From: Anthoceros angustus
Lineage: Eukaryota > Streptophyta > Anthocerotopsida > Anthocerotales > Anthocerotaceae
DNA length: 64,000 bases
Reading direction: 5' to 3'
Assembly (NCBI GenBank): GCA_010909165.1
Contig: MU008190.1
Span: 124,001 to 188,000 of the forward strand
Both the position numbers and the translations under genes were made by a program. Positions 36,037-48,523 of the stretch are shown in pieces (the first letter of the stretch is position 1; each line of letters opens with the position of its first letter). The notes under the pieces are model-generated. The model worked only from the letters and a program-made list of their open reading frames with translations, was not told the DNA's origin and ran no database searches.

Positions 36037-36899
36037 CCTCCCCTCGCCTCGCATCGCTTCCGCTTGCTCGCTTGCTCGCTTGCTTGCTGGGTTCCGCGGT
36101 GAGTGAGTCGCTCCTCCTCGCTGCCGTGTGTCTCCTCCTCTTACCGGCTCTTCCTTCCTGGATAGCCCAATTGCTGTCGGCGTGTCTGCCCAACTGCATG
36201 TAACTTTGGATCTTTGCTGTGCTCTTACCTGGGTAGCTAATTGCACAAACCTCTCCAAGCTTCCCTCTCCCGGCTCTGCTCGCCTGTCCTGTCCGCATCC
36301 CGTTCTACCTCGTGCTTTTCTCAGCTGGTTGCACCTGACACGTGCACTTGTTCTGTGGCCTCCCGGCCGAGCTGACGAGCAGCAGACTTGGGTTTGAATC
36401 CTTCTCCGTGCGAGAGCTAGGGTGCCCACTTGCAGCCTCAGGACGTCTTGGATTCTCTCTGCTCGCGGATGTTACGTGCGGTGGAGCTCCATGTTAACCT
36501 CGTCTTCTAGAAGCTAGCTGGCCAGGAGAGGCTTGTGGAGCTCGGAAGTTTAATGTGAACACAGCTCTGAAGGAGGACAGTCTTTCCGTGCTCAGACTTC
36601 GTGTTCCTGGTGAGTTGCAGCCGCGGATGACACAGGCTTGCAATGCTGTGCGACCTCAACGTGGTGCGTGCTTTTTGGTAGAAGACGAGAAGCCAACGGA
36701 GCTAAAGCTGGAGCTGCTGTTTGCATGTCAATCACGCTCTAGGTAGATACAGTAGCGTCGAGCAGTATTAGTGGGGAGGTTGAATTTGGGTGATAAGGAA
36801 GGGGTGTGGGCGAGCTCGTCAGGCGGCGGTGATTCATTTTGCGACGGGCTCGCAAGAGTGCGTGCCGGATAATTCTGCGTGAGCCTACTCTCGGAGCAT

Positions 36900-37762
36900 T
36901 TGGATGCCAGTGCTAAGGGAACAGAGGCGGCGGGAATTGTCATCGCATCTCTGGGGGCCGAGGCCGTTCGGCAGCAAGGCGAACGGGAGGTGGCTCCAGT
37001 CAGGCGCGCTGGAGCGAGAACGGCGAAGCTGGACCAGCGACCGGTCGAGCTCGCCGGTCGCGGAGCGCGACGAGCGGCCGCCGGTCGCAGAGCTGCAGCT
37101 CGGGCTGGAGGCGCGGTCGTCCGCCAAGTCCAGCCCGCTGCGCTTCGGCGACTCCCGGGCCGAGCGTACGGGCCCGGTGCCGGGGCGTCCAGCTTCGGGA
37201 GGTCTCGGTGGCGCACGAGGCTTCCAGCCTGGGAGGTGTCGGTCGCCAGCCGCGGGTGTTCGATCAGACCGCCGGTCGCGCCCGCGCCTCTAGCTCCTTC
37301 AGCTACGAGGCGGCCAGGTTCGGCTTCGGGGATGCCCTCTCCAACCCTGGCTCCTCCGAGCCGCGGAGCAGCCGCGGCTTCGGCTTCGGCGAGGCCCGCG
37401 AGCTCAACTTTGTCTCCAAGGCCGCGCAGCAGCAGCAGCAGCCGGGGCCCTTCTCCGAGCCCGGCGCCTTCGGCTCCGAGGCTGCCCCGGACGCCGCGGA
37501 GCGGAGTCGGCGCTGGAGTTGGGCGTCCTTCGAGGCGACTGGCGGGCGGCTACCGGCAGCTCCACTGCCGCCGCCACCGTCGTCCCCGGTCGGCGACCGG
37601 CGGTCGCCGGTGCCGGCGCCGGCCCCAGCGCGGGCGCGGGTAGTTCGCCGTCGAGCGTCGCGGCAGCTCGGGCGAGCAGCAGCAGCGGCGGGCCGGGTGG
37701 CGGTGGTGGCGGTGCCGGAGCTTCGGGCCCCAGCCCGAGGAGGCGATGCGCAGTCGCCTCCC
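36900..37762 (+). other. Coding-like, frame-shifting region upstream of the LOB domain
   Basis: Strong GC at third codon positions appears in successive, different frames. One frame is favoured about 36,976-37,170 (for example [20 protein letters not shown]). The next is favoured about 37,195-37,500 ([38 protein letters not shown], then a Gln run). The first is favoured again about 37,505-37,735 (Ala/Gly/Ser-rich, ending in a Gly run). The pieces would form a long low-complexity N-terminal extension of the LBD protein if joined. Either the gene has a longer N-terminus with sequence errors or mutations, or this is a GC-rich leader with chance periodicity. No ATG-initiated frame links it to the LOB domain as it stands. 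Confidence 0.45.
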
Positions 37763-38629
37763 ATGAGCTCTGGAGCTCCCTGCGGAGCCTGCAAATTTCT
37801 GCGCAGGAAATGCGTGCGAGGATGCATCTTCGCACCCTATTTCGGTGCCGAGCAGGGCGCCGCGCGCTTCGCTGCTGTGCACAAGATATTCGGGGCCAGC
37901 AATGTTTCCAAGCTGCTGTTGCACATCCCGCTGCCCAAGCGATGCGATGCGGTTCTCACTATCTCCTACGAGGCCCAGGCCCGGATTTCTGATCCTGTGT
38001 ATGGGTGCGTCGCAACCATCTTTGCGCTCCAGCAGCAGGTACCTTGGCCGGCACCCACCGTTTGCCTGGCTCGGTACATTCTTCTGTGAGCTCAGCATTT
38101 GTGTTTGAGATGGACTCGTGAGTTTGGTTTGTGGTTGCTGCAGGTTGCGAGTTTGCAAGCGGAGCTGGCGATGGTGCAGGCGCAGCTGGCGTCGAGGCTG
38201 GCGGCGGCGGCCCTCCAGCAACAGCATGTGCAGCAGCAGCAGCAGCAGCATCACCACCAGCATCAACATCAACATCATTCGGCTACCTCGGCGTACGACA
38301 GCTCGGGGATCTCGATGACCATTCCCAGTCCGAACCAGAATATTATGACGGGGGCTGGGGCCGGCTCGGCAGGCCCATATGGAGGGAGCAGTAGCCGAGT
38401 GAAGGAGGAGGCTAGCTTCCACACCTTCCATTACGATGTGGGTATGGGGCCCGGGGGGTCTTCCATGTCGATCGACTCCGGGGCCAACCAGCATCTGCTG
38501 CATCTGGACGGCTACAACCCAGGTTCGCAGAAGATGACTACCCGGCATCTGCTTGCGGACCACGGCCGAGGCGAGCCCGACATGGGAGAGTTGCAGGCCC
38601 TAGCACATGCCCTGCTCCGCCGCAAGTAG
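37763..38629 (+). CDS. LOB-domain (LBD) class I transcription factor, two exons
   Basis: Exon 1 is 37,763-38,038, exon 2 is 38,144-38,629, phase 0, giving 253 residues. The start is the ATG six codons before the first zinc-binding Cys, usual for LBD proteins. The CX2CX6CX3C block is intact (C7, C10, C17, C21). It is followed by the Gly-Ala-Ser block ([20 protein letters not shown]), the [16 protein letters not shown] signature and a leucine-zipper-like LX6LX3LX6L spanning the exon junction, which together mark class I. The intron interrupts the zipper after Gln-Gln-Gln. The C-terminal half is Gln/His-rich then Gly/Ser-rich. LBD proteins are plant-specific nuclear DNA-binding regulators of organ boundaries and branching. 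About 800 bp upstream look coding in shifting frames; see the separate entry. Confidence 0.92.
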
Positions 38630-39821
38630 CTCCCCGATCACTCAAGGTAATGCAAGGCTTATCAAGCTTGCAGCGTCGCCGCATCCCCTATTGAAAAGTT
38701 CTCACTCTCGTCTGTCTGTCAACCGCAGCAAGCTGGTCTCTCTTGCCCTCGTCACCTAGCTACCTAGCTACTTAGCTGGTTGCATCCATCCTTGGAAGCT
38801 CGTTGCGACCTCCGACAATTCATGTCGCACTTCTAACTACATGTCTTGGATATGGACCAGATTCGGCACTCTTGAGAATCATCTAACCAAATTCGTTTCA
38901 TGAGAGAACCACACCAGGGCTTGGACCACCGGTAGAGGGGGTCCCTTGCTCTGTAGGCTAGGCTACATAGGAGCTTTTTATGCATTCCTAGGCTGTGCTG
39001 CTCAATGATTAGACTACGTCGATTTCATCGTAGGCTGAGTGGTAAGTATGTCATACACACTTGGATCCAAGACCTGCAGGGTGTACTACATACTTATCAC
39101 CTTATAGAACCAAGTCTCAGGAAGTCCAACTGGCGGGCGAGGTTGTACTTGAGGCGCAAGCTAGCTGGGAGCTGTCGATTGCTTTGCTGCACCAATAGCC
39201 CCTTAGATCTGACTCTTGAGTCCGTGGAGTGTGCAACCAGCTTCTGTTCGATCCCTTTGTCATTGAGTGAGACGTCATCATGAATGTGGACTTGCGCGAG
39301 CATTAAATGAGTGGACCATGTCAGTCGCCACCCTCCGCCGGACTGGCCATGTATGTACATACATGAGCAAGCTTGCAGGATGCGTCCCGAAATCCTCTGG
39401 CAGCAGCAGCGATCTTCGGTTGGCAGCGGCCGGCTCCGTAGGAACGTTGCTGTGATCTTTGTACTTCCGGGATATACGAACAAGGCATAGTGGTAGAGGT
39501 AGGTGGGTAGAAGATAAAACCTTTTGAAGACCAACAGTTCTTCGCAACAGAAGAAGTGAGTCGTCTTTCAGCCGGCTAATGCATCTCTTTATCTTTGTTA
39601 TCATATTTACACAACACATGCGCATCAGTTTTCCTTTGTCATAGAAACCCATTGACTAATCTACGTCTGCACCTTCATTCAGCTCCATTCCAACCCAAAA
39701 GACCTGGGTTAGCGGATTATAAGCAACCTTAACAGCTGGGAACATGAAGAAATGCTTTGCACAAGTGAAATCCTCTATGATACAGTTCGATCAAGACCTC
39801 GTAACCACAAAAATATAGGCA
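38630..39821. other. Intergenic, convergent 3' ends
   Basis: About 1.2 kb between the stop of the LBD gene (+) and the stop of the RING-WD40 gene (-). It presumably holds both 3' untranslated regions. No further gene is recognised. Confidence 0.5.
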
Positions 39822-42037
39822 CTAACCCCTAACTGTCACCACTTGACTGTTTCTACCTCGAACCTCCTGCCCTACAGCAGTTGGGGTTGACCGCCGACTG
39901 TTTGCTAGAAATACTGAGTTGCGTAGGGAAGGAACTTTCGGCTGCCACAGCTTCCACAACCTGTCATGACTCGCTGTAACCAAAAAATCGGCTGTGGGAG
40001 ACCATGCCGCGTCGAACACATGGTCCGTGTGGGAGCTGCACATAGAAATGCTCAATTAGTGTAAACAGCAAAAAATGAGTCAAAATTTTAGAACCCTCAC
40101 CGACACATGCCGGTGTGTCCTTGGAGCGCACACGCAGTCAAATCTGACTTGACTGTAGAGTTTCTGACCTCAAGATGTGCTGACACTCGAAGGTTGATGT
40201 ATCAAACAACCTTACAGTTGTATCTTCGGAGGTCGTCGAAAGCAACCTACCAAATGGCGAGAAAACAACCCGTTTCACTTCACCTGTATGGTCTTGCAAT
40301 ATTGCCAAGGGGTTCCCCATTCGTAAATCCCAGATCCTGCAAGTTTTGTCATCACTTCCTGTTGCCAGGAGAAAGCCCGACTCATCAATGTCGACTCCAA
40401 TCACATCTTCCGAATGACCCAGTAAAGTCTGGACATCCTCTCCTGATCTAGGATCCCAGAGCTTGGCAGTACAGTCAAAAGATGCTGTCGCAATCAAATG
40501 ACCGTGAGGCTGGAAGCAAACTCCATACACTCCATGACAATGACCCTGGATACACAGAAAAGGCATGTCCCGCCGGCGTGAGCAAGCGGTGATCCCAACA
40601 TACATCTGGTTATCAAACACACTTTCCATCTCTACGCTGCAACCCAAGTCTTTTACCTTTAAAGTCGTGATTGAGATTCCCTTTTCGGCATCCCAGATCA
40701 TGCTCGTGTTATCATCGGAGGCCGTGGCAAGCAGATGAGTGCCCTGCTTGAAAGACAGTCCGTTCACCTGCAAGACACCTGGAAGAGTAAGCCGGGTTGG
40801 CTCGTCAAGAAGACATCAGACAAGACTCATTGCTGAGCGTTACCTCATCAGTGTGCCCTTCAAGCACTCGTATGCAATCTGAAGTGTCAGTGTTCCACAG
40901 ACGACAGGTTTGATCGGAGCTGACGGTTCCAACTAGATCCCGTTTGGCAGGAGAGAATTCCACAGCATAAAGCCCTAGCATGTGGCCTGCTAACACTGCT
41001 ACTTGTTCTTCTAGATGCACGTCATAAACTCTGCATAAATGGTCCCAAGAAGCTGTTGCCACTAAATTCCCTGAAGGGTTCACAGCAATCCCATGTACTG
41101 GACCACTGTGCATGGCGAAGGTATGTGCGAGTTCCCACTTGGAAGCACCAAGACGCTCTTCCACTTTAGCAGGTGGTCTTATAGGCGTCCTGCAAGGACT
41201 GTTGTACCCTGCCTCCACATTGCCGATGTTTAGGTCGGAGAAACAAGGAAGGAATCCGGCGGAGTTACAGTCCATTTCTCTCTCAAAAGCTGGGGTTGCA
41301 ACATCCGGACATCCAGCTTCCCGTTCTTGCTCCCACCCTATACGCAAAATGCAGGCACAGGTCATTGAAAGCGCGTGGAAAATTCATTTCTAAACAGGGA
41401 CAGAAAATCGAGCCATACCTCGTGCAGGTGGACGGAACTTCATCCTCAAAGTTTGCTTGAGCACTGCATTTTCGTCGGTAAGAGCTTGCACCTGAGACAG
41501 AAGCTCATGCTGAGATTTCTCAAGCCTAGCAACCTCCACCTTCAGCTTAGCCCTTTCCACCATAACCTGTTGCCATCTTTCCGCAACCTTACCAAGAACG
41601 TACTTAACGTGAACATCTTCGTCGTCGTACCGCCTCTCCCCTCTGTCATTGTTCACAGGTGAAAGCCCGTCGGAACACCTTGCTGCGATCTGCTCCCCAT
41701 TCTCCGCACTCACCACCTCTGCGGCAGAATGATGCTTAACGGCACCAGCAGAATAAGGCTCTCTAATCTGCGCATCCACATTCTGGCCTCCAACTACGCT
41801 CTCCCCACCCTCATCCCGGAATCCGAAGGAAGAAGACTGGACACCGGCATCGTGGTCATAAAGAGGAATCAGCGCAGAGTTCCCCGGCACCGAATTACGA
41901 CAAACAGGACAGGGAGCATCAGTCCGGAACCAGATTGTGGCACAGGCTTGGCAAAACACATGCCCGCAGGGCGTAATACGCGCCTGCGCTGCCTGTCCTA
42001 CAGCGCTCTCAAAACAGATTTTGCAGGTCAGAACCAT
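39822..42037 (-). CDS. RING finger, coiled coil and seven-blade WD40 protein (putative E3 ligase)
   Basis: Four exons: 42,037-41,419, 41,337-40,844, 40,767-40,169 and 40,035-39,822. They join in frame for 641 residues. A C3HC4 RING sits at the extreme N-terminus (C5, C8, C24, H26, C29, C32, C43, C46), followed by SALIPLYDHD. A charged coiled coil covers about residues 150-200 (ERAKLKVEVARLEKSQHELL). Seven WD repeats follow from about 275 to 615, with good GH...WD spacing such as GHCHGVYGVCFQPHGHLIAT and RIWDLRMG. The family logic is a ubiquitin ligase: RING for E2 recruitment, coiled coil for oligomerisation, beta-propeller for substrate. COP1 and RFWD3 have the same order, but their RING types and sequences differ. 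The annotated ATG gives the RING directly; an upstream in-frame TTG is ignored. It lies downstream of, and on the same strand as, the RAD5-like gene. Confidence 0.9.
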
Positions 42038-42744
42038 GTTCGCTTTGCGGTGCCAACATAGACACAACGCAGGCCAGCCCTGAGGGTACCAAGATGCCCA
42101 GACCGGAGCTCCTCCCCTCAGCTTGCCAAGACCTCATCGCGGATCCATGCCCCTCTCTACCTGGACCCAGCGGAAGCGATGGCGCCACTCCAAATCCAAA
42201 TCCAATTGCAAGCGTCTCGAATCCAGCAAGCTCATCCCATCCAGTTCCCCTACCCTCAGCTGACCGCCGTCCGGGCAGAGCGTGCTCAGAAATGAAGTAA
42301 GGAGGCACATGATCAGGAGAGAAGCAGCCTCCTGCCACATGCAACCAGCATATTGGCGCCTTGAGACGCGTTTCACAGCACTGCAAATCGATGGCCTCCT
42401 ACGATCGCCGAGGCCAGGCCGTTGGCAAGAAAGAGGAGCGCGTTGGATTAGGTGCGAAGCGCGCGGCCATCGCCATTGCCATTCCCGTCCCCCAGAAGAT
42501 AGCTGAGCCTGGGGTTGCGTTGCGGCCGAGCCTGATCTCGGTCCCGTTGCCTCTTCGACACTTAAGCTTCAGTTGGCGCGGTGTCGGTGTTTGAATGCAT
42601 ATCGTCCGGGAGCTTTGATGACATGGCGACGACCCAAAACGGCTCTAAAACTTCGTCTTGTGGTTCAAAAATATATACTACATTTCGGCATGTGGCAATA
42701 ATAATTTAGACTACAACAATCACATGACGAGAGGTGGTGCAAGG
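42038..42744. other. Intergenic between RAD5-like and RING-WD40 genes
   Basis: About 700 bp between the RAD5-like stop and the RING-WD40 start, both genes on the minus strand. It should contain the RAD5 3' end and the RING-WD40 promoter. Only short chance frames are present. Confidence 0.5.
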
Positions 42745-45700
42745 CTACCGGAAGAGCATTTTGAGTTCCTCGATTCTCGCAAACTTCACATCGTGCTGAT
42801 CCGTTAGAGCTCCGGTGATCATGCGCTGCTTTCGAGCCTGTACTTGGAGCATCTTTTCCTCCACAGTGCCCTGCAAGATTTGGGAGAGGTGATGAGATCG
42901 TGACTAGGTGAGAGATCTTACTCGGGGGGCCTTTCAAGGGTTTGAGGGGTACCTTGGCAATGAAGCGCTTCACCACTACAGGTTTTTTCTGTCCTATCCT
43001 ATGTATCCGCATGATTGCTTGGTCTTCGACAGCTGGATTCCACCAAGGATCCTAAATACACGGCCCCACATGAGTAAAGCAATTCAAGGCAGCAATGTTG
43101 CAAATGCTCAGTGGTTTGAACTTCCGGTAGTTACCAGCAGGAAAGCATTGGACGCTGCAGTAAGATTAAGGCCCACGCCTCCAGCCTTCAACGACAGTAG
43201 CATAATCTGAACCCAGGCACAGACAAACATTAGCATTCTGAAGCCACTAGTTATCAGCGGAAGAACAGAGAAATGCACCTAAGGGGGGATACCGTAATCT
43301 GCGGATTATTGTCGAACTGTTCAAGCACAGTTGTTCGCTTGGGCTGAGAGAGAGATCCATCCAGCCGAACAAACTCCATGTTCCTTCTGCATTGTTACAA
43401 GACAAAACTTCTCAGCTGTTACCTGGCTCCTACCAGAGAGAACTTCGCATACATTCGGTAGCATCATGTTTTCTATTGCGGGAGAGACGGGTCACCTTTT
43501 CAGGGGGATTTCCAGAAGGTCAAGGAACGCTGTCCATTGACTGAAGACCACACTCTTCGATCCTTCAAGACGTGCTGTTTCCAGGTGCTGAATCAGAACA
43601 GAAATTTTTGAGGAGTCTACCCAATTTTTCTCGACATCCAGTTGAAATCTGCTGTCACTCGGAGCAGTGATTAAGTCTTGTTTGTTGACTATTGCCCTGC
43701 AAGAAGCAAGTCCAGAACCACGCCAACCATCAGTAAACTGCAAAGCCTCTGCCCAGATAACGCCAGCAGTGAAAGTGACATCCATTGGTAACAAATATCT
43801 CACCTGCAAATCGGACATTTCCCAGACCCAGTGCTGCGCCACGATGCAAACAAGCACTCACGACACATGCGATGGGCGCAAGGAGTGAGCACCGAGTCTT
43901 CCATGGCCTCTAGACAAATTGGGCACTCACTATTTTCGCCCTTCCGAAGATCTGCAACCACCTCCTCCACAAATGCCTTGGTAGGCTTGGTAGGCCTTAA
44001 AGCTCCTGTACTGAATACCGAGTCACCATCTCCATCCAAGAAACGTTTGGCCAATTTGTCCAGATCCGCGAACTCTTCAGTATCACTGCGACTGCAAGCC
44101 AAGTTCACAACATAAAACTCCACAATAGAAACCATGGTGTCCAACATCAAGCTTTGACACAGCAAAGTATCAGTAAAACACACAGGATGGTACCTCATGA
44201 CAAGAAAAGGATGGTCACAACATTGTCGCATTCGGAGCAAAAGCTCCAGAATTGAAGCGTAGTTGTGAAGCACCTTTCCTTGCTCCACGAATTGGTCAAA
44301 TTTTACCTGCATGAACAACCTGCCAATTTTAGCCCCTGGCGACAGCAGCACATAGGTAAGACCACCGGATTCATGCTAACCTTCGACTTATTATGTACAG
44401 CTTCATAAAAATCCCTCTCTGCTTCTGACAGGTCACAGTAGACGAACTGCATGTCAGCAGGAGGCAACTCGAGGATTGGCCTGGGACACAAGCTTGCCGT
44501 TAGATGAAGGGCAGGAAAACTTCAAACTGTGCCCATCCTGAAGAACACTAACCTTCCGTCTTTGCCTTTGGTGTCTTTAGTTCTCCGAAGCATAAGAGGC
44601 CTTAAGACGTACTGCAGGAGAGCTAAAGCTCGCTCATCACCTTCCTCAAATGGCTTTTGAATGAGTCTGTTCCACCTGTTTCACGAGGGACATTGAATCA
44701 GCATAAATCTACCAATAACATCTAGATGCGCAGCTTTGACAGAAAACAAAATAGGAGACACCTTCTACTTTACCATGCCCAATTGGTCCAAGGCTCAACA
44801 CGGAGAAAATGCAAAAGACTGAAAATATCCTCCAATTTGTTCTGCTCAAAAGAGGCAAAGAAGACTGATTAATCAGTAACAGATCACCATCACAAACTCA
44901 AACGCAAAAGTTTGCACAAGCTAGAAAACCGAACCTGAATAGGTGTCCCAGTAAGACACCAGGAGCGATCTGCAGTTAGAGAAAATATAGCTTGTGCACA
45001 TGAAGAGTTACTGTTCTTTATGGAATGCGCTTCATCCAGAACCACACGGAACCAGTGTACAGATTGGACAGGGCTTCCATCAGGAGATCTCTGTCAAAAA
45101 CTCAAAGGTATCAAAATCACAGGGAGGTCTCGAAACCTGATGGACATTGGCACTGAACTTCATATCCAAGGTTGCAAGAAAATACCGAGTGCTCTGACTG
45201 TAGTGTGCTGTATGTGGTTAACACAATGTCGTACTCCAGAAGGTCCTTTAGCACTCTTCTCCGTTCACCTCCGTAATGTGTATACACTTTCAAATGACCA
45301 GGAGTGACATGTGTTTCAAACTCATTCTGCTCAAAATCAAACCCACAAAACTAATCAATAAGAGTGCTAAGATGCGAACAGATAGCAAATATACCCGGTT
45401 TCGCGTTGCGGACTTGCCTTCCACTGAGCAAGCAGGGACATGGGACATACAATCAAAGTACCCCCACCCTTTTCAGCTCGGTGTCCTGAAGTCGTTGCTC
45501 TGCTTGGTTGAACGTCTGCTCCAGGATCATCAACCTCCTTGGAGTAACCTTCATCATTCAGGCCACCTCGTCCAGGATTGGTGACTATCAGAGAGATGGT
45601 CATCACAGTCTTCCCCAGACCCATAGCGTCTGCAAGAATCTGTTGGACAAGAACCAATGATGTAAGATGGCTGTACTACAACAGGTTCCTGTTGTCCTGC

Positions 45701-47872
45701 AAAGGCTACAGATGAACTGAGCAAATAAAATAACATTTACCCCTCCTTTGGCTGTTTGTTTTGCACTGGGGAAGTCCAGAGTTGCCTCTCCTGTGAAGAC
45801 ATTGAGATAGAATACAGACACTTCCCTGCAGACAACCATCAAACCTTGAGTGTCCTTTCTCATTGTCTGGCAAAGCCTAAAGTATCTTCAAAACGTTAGT
45901 TTCAGGCAGTAAGGAGGAGGAGTCTACTTGTCAGCCAAAGAATAGGATTCCCAACAAGGATGTAATGTCTCTGCAGCCTGCTCAGAAGCGGCTCCAGTCT
46001 CTCTTCTGGTCATCCAACAGAGTGCTTGTTTCTGGTAGGGCCATAGAGAGCACAGCATGGCACTGGAAGGCTCCATCTCCTGCTAACAAGTCAGATGAGA
46101 TACATATGCAGCTTGCTAATGGCCAACAATCTAAAGTGTTGAAGTGCTACATTGCCTGGCAGCAATACATATAACAAACTACATTGCAGTGGAAACAGCA
46201 CCTGCATTTCAGAGTTATCAGTTGAACCAACAAGATCGCTGATTTCATTGTCTGAAATCTCTTCAACTCCACCTTCACTTGCAGGAACACCTGTTGCTAG
46301 CTTGCGCCGTTTTTCTGCAGTTAATGAGCTACTTTCCTGTTCATGAACGCAACAGTGTCATTGTGGGAGCACCGAACGACCATACGCAGATGAAGAAGTG
46401 TGTTGAGACAGGCCAAAAAAAGTACCTGAAGAATTTGCTTATCAGACTCTAGGGAGCGCTTTCGGGATAGCACATCCTGTGGTGTGAATTCTGCCTACCA
46501 GACAGGAACAAGTACTTTCAGACCTTCATATGCCTCTCAGGTACAAAAAAAAGTCAACTCGGGCAAACTAAAACACCCACCTTCTGGGACGGTTTACGCC
46601 CAAGAAATGACAGAAGGGATGGCAGTGGGAGATTCGTTGTTGCTTCAGTGTTGACAGAAATGACATTCCTCCACAAACTATCAAACTTTGAAAAAAAGTT
46701 GCGATTTACGTACACTCTGCAGGAAAAGCACAACAAATGTGAAGAGAGGATGGTTCGGAATGTACTTCCACTCTTGTTAAGGATACAGCCAGAAAATTTA
46801 CCGGATATCAATATAGATAGTGGACATCATTTCCAATAAAGCAGGAGCACTCCTGCACCTTCCCACGAGCTTAACTCTATTCTGATGTACCAAGGGAATG
46901 ACACAGGCTGCCCAATCCCTAGGAAGACGACCAACCTGCAACAGAGAACCACGTGAGCAAGGTCTACGTAACACGCATTCCCAGAAGTTCATATCTGGCC
47001 GAAACTGTTAGACTGACCTCTCCATGAATGGGGGATCCAAAACGTACGATTCCAGCTCCTGCAGATCCCTTTGGTTTACCCCATGGACGTTTTCCGTCAC
47101 TGGAGGCTGTCCAGTTCGGTTTCTTTGGGTACGTAAAGATGATAGGATCTCCTCTCTCCACTCTCATTCCTCTACAAGTAGACATCCCAGCTACCTCTGT
47201 TTGGCCCAGCAACAACCACTCACTTGGGACTTTTTCCAATGGTTGGGACCCCAGGGGTCTTGATTCCAGATCAATCCGCAGTATGCCTTTAGTCAAATTG
47301 GGAATCCCCTTCCGTGAGATTTGAGTGGGAACATTGGTAACACCTGTAACCACCTGCTTCTCCATAAGCTGAACATCCTCAGATTGTTCTGACGAAGGTA
47401 CTTCGTCTTCTGACAATCGGGGAGACACACAAACATCAGGCTCACTGACTGGAGCCACAACCTCAGCAGCCACCACCTCAGGCCTGCTGACTGGAGCCAC
47501 CACCTGAACTGGCCGCGAAGGAACTTGCCCTCTAGCTTGCCCATCCCTGACTACAGGAGGGACCCCAACCTGGGATCCACTGATGGCACTCACTTCAGGC
47601 TTTACAAGCACGTCCCGTTTTAGGCTAGCCGTGTGCGGTATCGGGGCAGGTACCGGTGCCGGTGCTGGTGCTGATGCGAGTGGCGGTCTCTTGACCACAG
47701 GGATTGGTCTGGCAATAGCTTCTCCTTGCGGAGTATCGAAGTATATGTTAATAGCCGACAAGACATTCTCCCTAGCTAAGTAGAGGGAATGAATCATATG
47801 CTTCTCCGAGGCGTCAGGCCCTATCACTGCACGCATCTCCCTCAGAGCATTCTCACGCTCTAATTTAGCCAT
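42745..47872 (-). CDS. RAD5A: RAD5/HLTF-type SWI2/SNF2 helicase with HIRAN and RING domains
   Basis: Twenty exons can be joined in frame for 1,122 residues: 47872-47018, 46935-46802, 46716-46581, 46494-46426, 46336-46202, 46079-45928, 45825-45741, 45639-45418, 45326-45186, 45090-44935, 44841-44774, 44675-44553, 44480-44381, 44306-44194, 44091-43804, 43696-43496, 43386-43293, 43206-43135, 43051-42953, 42870-42745. Domains in order: N-terminal UBA-like helix region; HIRAN (about 270-360); SNF2 ATPase with Walker [12 protein letters not shown] at 523 and DEAH at 662-665; C3HC4 RING (about 886-926, [20 protein letters not shown]); helicase C with [12 protein letters not shown] and HRIGQKKPV. This is the RAD5 order, with the RING inside the helicase. 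Family role: nuclear DNA damage tolerance, replication-fork remodelling and PCNA polyubiquitination. All catalytic motifs look intact. Intron 8 uses a GC donor. It is divergent from the rpl5 gene. Symbol by similarity to the Arabidopsis protein. Confidence 0.93.
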
Positions 47873-48523
47873 GTCGCCACTCACGCTACCCACCAAGCAA
47901 CATTACAGTCAGTAGAATTCCAACATCCACCTGGCTTCTTCAAATTCTGCATACGAGCTGGAGCACAACCCATAGCGAGGCGGACGTAGAACTCACCGCA
48001 GATGCAGCTACCCAGAAATCCGTGCCTTCTTGGCAATGCTACCAATCCTCAAGCTCTCATCGCGCGGCTGGAACAAACCAAGAGACAAGCACAAGGGACT
48101 CCACTTTATTGCGCACATTCTGCAGACCGAGACTGGCTATTGTCCAGCTTCAGTCCGATGTCCTGGATTTGCACAGATCTAAACCCTAGACGCCTTGAAT
48201 ACGCGAAGGCGCCAGATCATATTTGCCAGGAATGAGCGGGAAGTCACTTGAACCTCTCCTGCGAGGTTTCCCACATTATTGCCGCCTTCCTGACTTACGG
48301 ATACTGACTCATGGTTAGTTGCTTACATTTCGGGCACGCAGCAACAGGACGAACGGGAGCGCTTTGAGATGTTTTTCTCTCGAATCAAGCAGCCTTGGAG
48401 CACCTTGCGATTGGAGCTTCGAAGCGAATTCTTCCGTGTGCGTTTTCAGGAACCAACCATCTGACTCTCCAAACCCTAACCTGGCTGAGACGGAGCAGCT
48501 GGGACGCTTCCCAGCTGCCCGGA
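47873..48523. promoter_or_regulatory. Shared intergenic region between divergent RAD5 and rpl5 genes
   Basis: About 650 bp separates the two divergent start codons, so both promoters must lie here or overlap the leaders. No defined element was identified. Confidence 0.45.

Larger units (their letters stand above)
27305..36100. other. Gene-poor stretch with simple repeats
   Basis: Nearly 9 kb in which I find no supportable gene on either strand. The first few hundred bases are probably 3' untranslated sequence of the TCAIM-like gene. The last kilobase is CT-rich and probably leader or promoter of the LBD gene. Simple repeats are frequent and are listed separately. Long open frames around 28.4-29.4 kb and 32.6-33.1 kb overlap each other on both strands and match nothing. 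Confidence 0.5.

Noticed and set aside
37208-37762. Start of the LBD protein at 37,208
   Set aside because: That position is GTG, not ATG. The first in-frame ATG is 37,763, which gives the usual LBD N-terminus. The upstream stretch is reported separately as uncertain.
42038-42067. Ten-residue longer RING-WD40 protein starting at 42,067
   Set aside because: The codon there is TTG. The ATG at 42,037 places the RING at residue 5 and is the plausible start.
47873-47896. Upstream start of RAD5 at 47,896
   Set aside because: The codon is TTG. The ATG at 47,872 matches the expected N-terminal UBA-like region.
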